A stretch of 64,000 nucleotides of DNA from an uncultured Prevotellaceae bacterium (GTDB lineage: Bacteria; Bacteroidota; Bacteroidia; Bacteroidales; Bacteroidaceae), in NCBI GenBank assembly GCA_900316475.1, contig ONDA01000006.1, forward strand, positions 1 through 64,000, given 5' to 3'. The position numbers and the translations under genes were made by a program. The notes beneath the pieces were generated by a model. That model did no database searches. It had not been told where the DNA came from and worked only from the letters and a program-made list of their open reading frames with translations. Shown one piece after another: positions 59,203 through 64,000 of this stretch (position 1 is its first letter; each line of letters begins with the position of its first letter).

Positions 59203-61710
59203 TTAAACATCTTGTTCTTCTTCATTGACGACCTCGGCCTCCTCGATGTCCTCATCCTGATTCGACATCACCTTGCAGACGCTGGCTATAGTGTCGTTCT
59301 TCTTGGTGAGATTGATCAGGCGTACGCCCTGGGTAGCACGTCCGGCAACGCGGACATCGGCACACTTCAGCCGGATCAGTACGCCCGACTTGTTGATAAT
59401 CATGAGGTCGTTCTCGTCGGTCACCACCTTGATGGCTACCAGGCGTCCGGTCTTCTCGGTGATGTTGAGCGTCTTCACACCCTTTGCGCCGCGGGCGGTC
59501 TTACGGTAGTCCTCTACCTCAGAACGCTTGCCATAGCCATTCTCAGAGACTACCATAATAGTCTCGGTCTGCGGGTCGTTGACGCATACCATACCTACCA
59601 CCTCGTCGTCGCCACCGTCGGTACGCATACCGATAACGCCCGTTGAGACGCGCCCCATAGAGCGGATGTCTTCCTCATCGAAGCGGACGGCACGACCATT
59701 GCGATTTGCAAGGAGCAGCTCGTTGTGACCATTTGTCAGGCGAACGCCTACCACTTCGTCACCCTCGTTGATGTTGATGGCGCGGACACCGGCGGCACGC
59801 ACGTTCTTATATTGGTCGAGACAGGTCTTCTTGATGATACCCTGCTTGGTAGCGAATACCACATAATGCGACTTCAGGAACTCCTCATCGCCAAAGTTCT
59901 TGATGCGCAGCACGGCGTTGATGGCGTCGTCGGACTCGATGTTCAGCATATTCTGAATGGCACGACCTTTCGAGTTCTTGTCGCCTTCGGGTATCTCGTA
60001 ACACTTCTGCCAGTAGCAGCGCCCTTTCTGGGTGAAGAAGAGCAGCGTGTTGTGCATTGTGGCGGGATAGATGTACTCGGTGAAGTCGTTATCGCGGTGA
60101 CGGGCACCCTTTGAGCCTACACCGCCACGTCCCTGAGCGTGGAACTCATCGAGCGACGTACGCTTAATATAGCCCATGTGAGAGATGGTAATCACCACCG
60201 GGTCATCGGGATAGAAGTCTTCGGCGTTGAACTCGTGGTCGAAGGGGATAATCTCCGTACGGCGCTCGTCGCCATACTTCTCTTTTACTTCCAACAGGTC
60301 GTTCTTCATCACCTCCTTACAACGCTCAGGGTTGTCGAGGATTTCCTGCAAGTCGGCTATCAGCTTCTGCAGGTCGTCGTACTCCTGATGGAGCTGGTCG
60401 ACACGCAGACCTGTCAACTGCGCCAGACGCATATCGACGATAGCCTTCGACTGCAACTCGTCCAGTTCGAAGCGAGCCTCCAAATTACGCTGGGCGTCGG
60501 TCGGGGTCTTCGAATTGCGGATGATGTGTACCACCTCGTCGATGTTGTTCACGGCGATAATCAAGCCTTCCAGGATGTGTGCACGTTCCTGAGCCTTGCG
60601 CAGGTCGTACTTCGTGCGGCGGATAGTCACGTCGTGACGATGCTCGACGAAGTATTTCACACACTCCTTCAGCGTCAGCAGACGGGGACGTCCCTTCACC
60701 AATGCGATGCTATTGACGGAGAATGAGCTCTGCAGGGCCGTCATCTTGAACAGTTTGTTGAGCAACACGTTGGCATTAGCGTCACGCTTCACGTCGACGA
60801 CAATGCGCATACCCTGACGGCCCGACTCGTCGTTGACGTTGGCCACGCCCTCAATCTTATGCTGGTTGGCCAGTTCGGCAATGTAAGCCACAAGGTCGGC
60901 CTTGTTGACGCCGTAGGGAATCTCGGTGACCACAATCTTGTCGTGGGTCTCGCCGCTCTCAATCTCGGCCTTAGCGCGCATGACAATGCGGCCGCGACCG
61001 GTCTCATATGCGTCGCGAACGCCCTGCAGACCGTAGATGTAGGCACCTGTAGGGAAGTCGGGACCGGGAATATACTTCATCAGTCCCTCAGTATCGATAT
61101 CGGGATTGTCGATATAGGCACAGCAGCCATCGATGACCTCGCCCAGGTTGTGGGTAGGAATGTTGGTAGCCATACCGACGGCAATACCGTTGCCACCGTT
61201 CACCAGCAGGTTGGGCACCTTAGTAGGCATAACGGTGGGCTCGACGAGCGAGTCGTCGAAGTTGTTCATCATGTCGACCGTCTCCTTGTCGAGGTCGTCC
61301 ATAATGTGCTCACCCATCTTCGATAGGCGGCACTCCGTATAACGCATAGCGGCAGGCGAGTCACCGTCGACCGAACCGAAATTACCCTGACCGTCAACCA
61401 GCGTGTAACGCATATTCCAGTTCTGGGCCATACGGACAAGAGCGCCGTAGACTGACGAGTCGCCGTGGGGGTGGTACTTACCCAGCACCTCACCGACGAC
61501 GCGGGCGCACTTCTTATAAGGTTGCGTCGAGACGTTGTTAATATTCATCATACCGTAGAGAATACGGCGGTGAACGGGCTTGAACCCGTCGCGAACATCA
61601 GGGAGGGCACGAGCCACGATAACAGACATCGAATAGTCGATGTACGAGGACTTCATCTCCTCCTCAATGTTGATTTTGATAATTCTGTCGTTGTCGAATG
61701 TTTGATCCAT
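59203..61710 (-). CDS. gyrA: DNA gyrase subunit A
   Basis: 835 residues. The catalytic tyrosine is Tyr124 in [13 protein letters not shown]. The quinolone-determining region reads [17 protein letters not shown]: Ser85 matches E. coli Ser83, and Gly89 lies where E. coli has Asp87. The tower and coiled-coil domains follow, then the C-terminal pinwheel with the gyrase box-like [11 protein letters not shown] and an acidic tail ([16 protein letters not shown]). It introduces negative supercoils with GyrB, which is elsewhere. Confidence 0.97.
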   Translation of the reverse strand: MDQTFDNDRIIKINIEEEMKSSYIDYSMSVIVARALPDVRDGFKPVHRRILYGMMNINNVSTQPYKKCARVVGEVLGKYHPHGDSSVYGALVRMAQNWNMRYTLVDGQGNFGSVDGDSPAAMRYTECRLSKMGEHIMDDLDKETVDMMNNFDDSLVEPTVMPTKVPNLLVNGGNGIAVGMATNIPTHNLGEVIDGCCAYIDNPDIDTEGLMKYIPGPDFPTGAYIYGLQGVRDAYETGRGRIVMRAKAEIESGETHDKIVVTEIPYGVNKADLVAYIAELANQHKIEGVANVNDESGRQGMRIVVDVKRDANANVLLNKLFKMTALQSSFSVNSIALVKGRPRLLTLKECVKYFVEHRHDVTIRRTKYDLRKAQERAHILEGLIIAVNNIDEVVHIIRNSKTPTDAQRNLEARFELDELQSKAIVDMRLAQLTGLRVDQLHQEYDDLQKLIADLQEILDNPERCKEVMKNDLLEVKEKYGDERRTEIIPFDHEFNAEDFYPDDPVVITISHMGYIKRTSLDEFHAQGRGGVGSKGARHRDNDFTEYIYPATMHNTLLFFTQKGRCYWQKCYEIPEGDKNSKGRAIQNMLNIESDDAINAVLRIKNFGDEEFLKSHYVVFATKQGIIKKTCLDQYKNVRAAGVRAININEGDEVVGVRLTNGHNELLLANRNGRAVRFDEEDIRSMGRVSTGVIGMRTDGGDDEVVGMVCVNDPQTETIMVVSENGYGKRSEVEDYRKTARGAKGVKTLNITEKTGRLVAIKVVTDENDLMIINKSGVLIRLKCADVRVAGRATQGVRLINLTKKNDTIASVCKVMSNQDEDIEEAEVVNEEEQDV

Positions 61711-61771
61711 AAAAAATTATAATTTTGCGTTTAAGGCACTTTACAGCCTCTCTAACGCGTTTTTAACCTTG

Positions 61772-61779
61772 CAAAGGTA
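61772..61779 (-). promoter_or_regulatory. -7 box (TACCTTTG) of gyrA
   Basis: The minus-strand match gives a leader of about 55 bases. Confidence 0.7.
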
Positions 61780-61828
61780 CAAAGAAAAATGCAAATATCA
61801 GCTATCCGTTAAGTAATTTTATATCATT

Positions 61829-63046
61829 TCACGGAATTAATAGCGAGGAATCGCCATAACTGAGGAATCGGAAGTCGTGCTGAAGGGCGTAATCATAGAT
61901 GCGGTGCCAGTCGCCGTGTACGAAAGCGCTCACTAAAAGCAGGAGCGTAGACTGCGGCTGGTGGAAATTGGTGACGAGCATACGCACGATGTGGTAGTCA
62001 TAGCCTGGGGCAATGATGATTTGCGTACTGCTGTGCAGCACCGTCAGCTGATGACGGTCCATCCAGGCCAGCAGCGAGCGCAACGATTCAGCGGTGCTCA
62101 CCAGACGGTCTGACGGCGTCTCGTAGGGTTCCCATTGACAGACGTGCAACTGTCCCTCAGTAATATCAGGCTGACGGATGGTCTTCAGTCCCATATAATA
62201 GAGGCTCTCAAGCGTCCTGACGCTGGTGGTACCTACGGCAACGGCGCGGCAGTCGTGGTCGAGCAGCTTCTGAAGCGTCTCGCGACGCACGGCGATATAC
62301 TCTGTATGCATCTCATGCCCGCCGATGTCGGCACTCTTCACGGGGCGGAAGGTGCCTGCGCCAACATGCAGGGTCACCTCTTCGCGGTCGATGCCGCGAC
62401 CGTCTATCGCACTGAGCACAGCGGGTGTGAAGTGAAGGCCAGCCGTAGGAGCGGCCACACTACCCTTGATTTTGGAGTACACCGTCTGGTAGGTCGTCTT
62501 GTCGCTCTCTTCCGTCTCGCGGTTCAGGTAAGGCGGAATGGGCAACTCGCCCATCACGTCGATGATGTCGGCAAACGGCACGTCACCATCCCACGCAAAT
62601 CTTACCAGATGGCTCGTCCCCTGCTCGCCAAGATGCTCGGCCGTCACGTTGACAGCCCTGCCCTGAACATTAATCTCGCGCGACAAAGCGCCGTCCTTCC
62701 ACTTCTTCAGGTTGCCTATCAAACAGAGCCACGAACAGCACTCACGCGTCTGGAACATCTGCTCATAGTCGGCAGGCTCTGACGGTTCCAGCAGGAAGAT
62801 TTCTATCAATGCGCCCGTCGACTTGCGGAAGTGCATACGCGCCTGGATGACCCGCGTATTGTTGAACACCATCAGAGCACCTTCAGGAAGATACTGCGGC
62901 AGGTTGTAGAACGTGTCGTCAGTCACTACACCTTTATTATATATAAGCAACTTCGAGTGGTCGCGCTGTTTTAACGGGTATTTAGCTATGCGCTCGTCGG
63001 GTAGCGGATAGTTGTAGTCAATAATGTGAATTTGCTTCGTTTCCAT
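61829..63046 (-). CDS. queA: S-adenosylmethionine:tRNA ribosyltransferase-isomerase
   Basis: 405 residues from METKQIHIIDYNYPLPDERIAKYP (ATG 63044-63046); the upstream TTG lies at the transcript start. It makes epoxyqueuosine in tRNA. Signatures are NTRVIQARMHFRKSTGALIEIFLLEP, SVAAPTAGLHFTP and LHVGAGTFRPVKSADIGGHEMHTEY. The C-terminal IIIAPGYDYHIVRMLVTNFHQPQSTLLLLVSAFVHGDW-type segment is intact. The length is longer than in E. coli (356), as is common in Bacteroidetes. Confidence 0.95.
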   Translation of the reverse strand: METKQIHIIDYNYPLPDERIAKYPLKQRDHSKLLIYNKGVVTDDTFYNLPQYLPEGALMVFNNTRVIQARMHFRKSTGALIEIFLLEPSEPADYEQMFQTRECCSWLCLIGNLKKWKDGALSREINVQGRAVNVTAEHLGEQGTSHLVRFAWDGDVPFADIIDVMGELPIPPYLNRETEESDKTTYQTVYSKIKGSVAAPTAGLHFTPAVLSAIDGRGIDREEVTLHVGAGTFRPVKSADIGGHEMHTEYIAVRRETLQKLLDHDCRAVAVGTTSVRTLESLYYMGLKTIRQPDITEGQLHVCQWEPYETPSDRLVSTAESLRSLLAWMDRHQLTVLHSSTQIIIAPGYDYHIVRMLVTNFHQPQSTLLLLVSAFVHGDWHRIYDYALQHDFRFLSYGDSSLLIP

Positions 63047-63056
63047 ATTCAAGCTG

Positions 63057-63064
63057 CAAAGTTA
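63057..63064 (-). promoter_or_regulatory. -7 box (TAACTTTG) of queA, nearly leaderless
   Basis: The box ends 10 bases before the ATG, leaving a leader of only about 4-6 bases. Confidence 0.6.
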
Positions 63065-63108
63065 CTAATTTTTTTCCACGTAAGTGTAGTTTTCTGATTT
63101 CTTTTTAT

Positions 63109-63116
63109 TAACTTTG
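63109..63116 (+). promoter_or_regulatory. -7 box (TAACTTTG) of the AlaX-like gene
   Basis: TAACTTTGCA lies 28 bases before the ATG and is divergent from queA. Confidence 0.7.
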
Positions 63117-63144
63117 CAGCTGATAAAGACAAAAATCAAGAAAT

Positions 63145-63612
63145 ATGGCTGACAATTACATCCTAAACGAGCACAACAAGGAGGAGTTTCCACCAGCTCA
63201 TACGGCAGAACACCTGCTGAACCAAACGATGATAAGACTTTTCGGTTGTGGACGGTCATATAATGCGCATATCGAAAGGAAGAAAAGCAAAATGAGCTTT
63301 CACCTGGAACAGAAGCCTACCAGACAGCAGGAGAAAGACATTGAGCGCCGTATGAACGAACTCATTGACGAAGACCTGCCCGTGACGTTCGACTTCGTCA
63401 CGCGTGACGAACTGCCTGAAGACATTTCGACGGATAGACTTCCCGACGTTGCCTCAGACACCATCCGCTTAGTACGCATCGGCGACTACGACGTCTGTCC
63501 CTGCATTGGCAGACACGTACGTTCAACAAGCCAAATTGGACGTTTCGAAATGTTAGGTACAAACTGGGACGAGATGGAGCACTCGTTCCGAATAAGATTC
63601 AAGATTGTATAA
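63145..63612 (+). CDS. AlaX-like tRNA-editing protein
   Basis: 155 residues, a stand-alone editing domain of the AlaRS/ThrRS second-additional-domain type. Metal ligands are in PAHTAEHLLNQ (HxxxH) and CPCIGRHVRSTSQIGRF (C-x3-H type). It would hydrolyse misacylated tRNA (Ser- or Gly-tRNA-Ala for AlaX) in trans. It lacks the N-terminal glycine-rich AlaX segment, so the substrate is uncertain. A single gene. Confidence 0.82.
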   Translation: MADNYILNEHNKEEFPPAHTAEHLLNQTMIRLFGCGRSYNAHIERKKSKMSFHLEQKPTRQQEKDIERRMNELIDEDLPVTFDFVTRDELPEDISTDRLPDVASDTIRLVRIGDYDVCPCIGRHVRSTSQIGRFEMLGTNWDEMEHSFRIRFKIV

Positions 63613-63621
63613 CCTGGTTTC

Positions 63622-63999
63622 CTAATACTCAACCTTCATAAGAACAGGATAGTGATCCGAATAGCTCAAATCTAATTTATAATAGGTCAAGCCACTCACA
63701 GACTTGTCGTGGAAGATGTAGTCAATGCGAACTCTCTTCCTACCGCGGAAAGTGTACATCCAACCGCTTCCACACTCCTTGAAGCCATCAACGAGGTCGC
63801 CCAACATGGTATTATAGACATAAGAGTAAGGCACATCATTGAAGTCGCCACAGATTACCAGCGAGTAATCTTTTTCAGAATCCATTCGCAATTCATTGAC
63901 TATCCTCTCGGCTTGTCCGGCACGTACCATCATACCCATCGTGTATTTGCCATAAATAGCACGGAGCAGACGGTTACTCTCAACGTCATGACCCTGAAC
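63622..63999 (-). CDS. Endonuclease/exonuclease/phosphatase family protein, 5' part outside window
   Basis: The frame is open to the window edge (126 codons seen). Catalytic motifs of the EEP fold are SLVICGDFNDVPYSYVYNTM, RVRIDYIFHD and LSYSDHYPVLMKVEY (final Asp-His). The family includes DNA repair nucleases and phosphodiesterases. The specific role cannot be set without the N-terminus. It converges on the AlaX-like gene with a 9-base gap. Confidence 0.85.
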   Translation of the reverse strand, partial: VQGHDVESNRLLRAIYGKYTMGMMVRAGQAERIVNELRMDSEKDYSLVICGDFNDVPYSYVYNTMLGDLVDGFKECGSGWMYTFRGRKRVRIDYIFHDKSVSGLTYYKLDLSYSDHYPVLMKVEY

Positions 64000-64000
64000 T

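Noticed and set aside
59685..59705. A GGCACG-N4-TTGC sigma-54-like match on the plus strand
   Set aside because: It lies inside gyrA, faces against that gene, has CGG instead of TGG and TTGCG instead of TTGCW, and no gene starts downstream on that strand.

Overview
The window looks like a chromosomal segment of a Prevotellaceae-type member of the Bacteroidales. The evidence is internal. Nearly every transcription unit begins with the Bacteroidetes -7 element TAnnTTTG, sometimes with TTTG about 20 bases upstream. The gene families are typical of the group: FimB/Mfa2-type lipoproteins, a SusD remnant, a propeller-AraC regulator, NspC, a TamL-type assembly protein, GldE and GGGtGRT. No rRNA, CRISPR array, prophage or intact insertion sequence is visible.

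Layout. 1-5580 is an accessory region: a partial Y1/REP-type transposase with its own palindromes, a membrane AraC regulator, two fimbrial-type lipoproteins, and a gene-poor stretch full of nested inverted and tandem repeats. 5581-9987 holds nspC, a DMT transporter, a ThiE/TenI-like protein and prs. 10179-16413 is a decayed glycan locus: a GH2 enzyme, an internally deleted susD remnant, and a propeller-AraC regulator without a kinase. 16628-24763 is housekeeping: rplU-rpmA, a butyrate-kinase-like gene, rlmI-tilS, an exonuclease and ftsK-lolA. 24889-28152 encodes a small secreted protein and a PL1 pectate lyase. Four tRNA genes follow at 28314-28677. 28692-38541 carries an MBL hydrolase, a TamL-type protein, a SpoU methyltransferase and the envelope cluster OMP-lptC-gldE-ppiD. 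38762-45978 holds a DUF4301 gene, a RelA/SpoT homologue, a TPR protein and a sugar kinase. 46201-53097 holds htpG, tkt and clpC. 53548-63999 holds a NifU-like/GGGtGRT pair, a CE12 esterase, nth, a HAD phosphatase, a second TPR protein, gyrA, queA, an AlaX-like protein and a partial EEP nuclease.

How the parts work together. The envelope genes (lolA, the TamL homologue, lptC, ppiD, gldE) serve outer-membrane biogenesis. PL1, the CE12 esterase and GH2 point to pectin or plant cell-wall use. The translation and tRNA genes (tilS, queA, AlaX, rlmI, SpoU, rplU, rpmA) are core functions.

The most notable observation is a matched pair of perfect sigma-54-type promoters (TTGGCACG-N4-TTGCW). They lie directly upstream of the two stress ATPase genes htpG and clpC, and suggest an RpoN-controlled chaperone response in this lineage. 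Other points worth attention are the REP/transposase pairing with a palindrome inside the coding sequence, repeat insertions kept in frame in nspC and a fimbrial gene, two long inverted-repeat elements in intergenic DNA, the deleted susD, an esterase carrying the first part of a pectin methylesterase, and a butyrate kinase with an altered nucleotide-binding motif.
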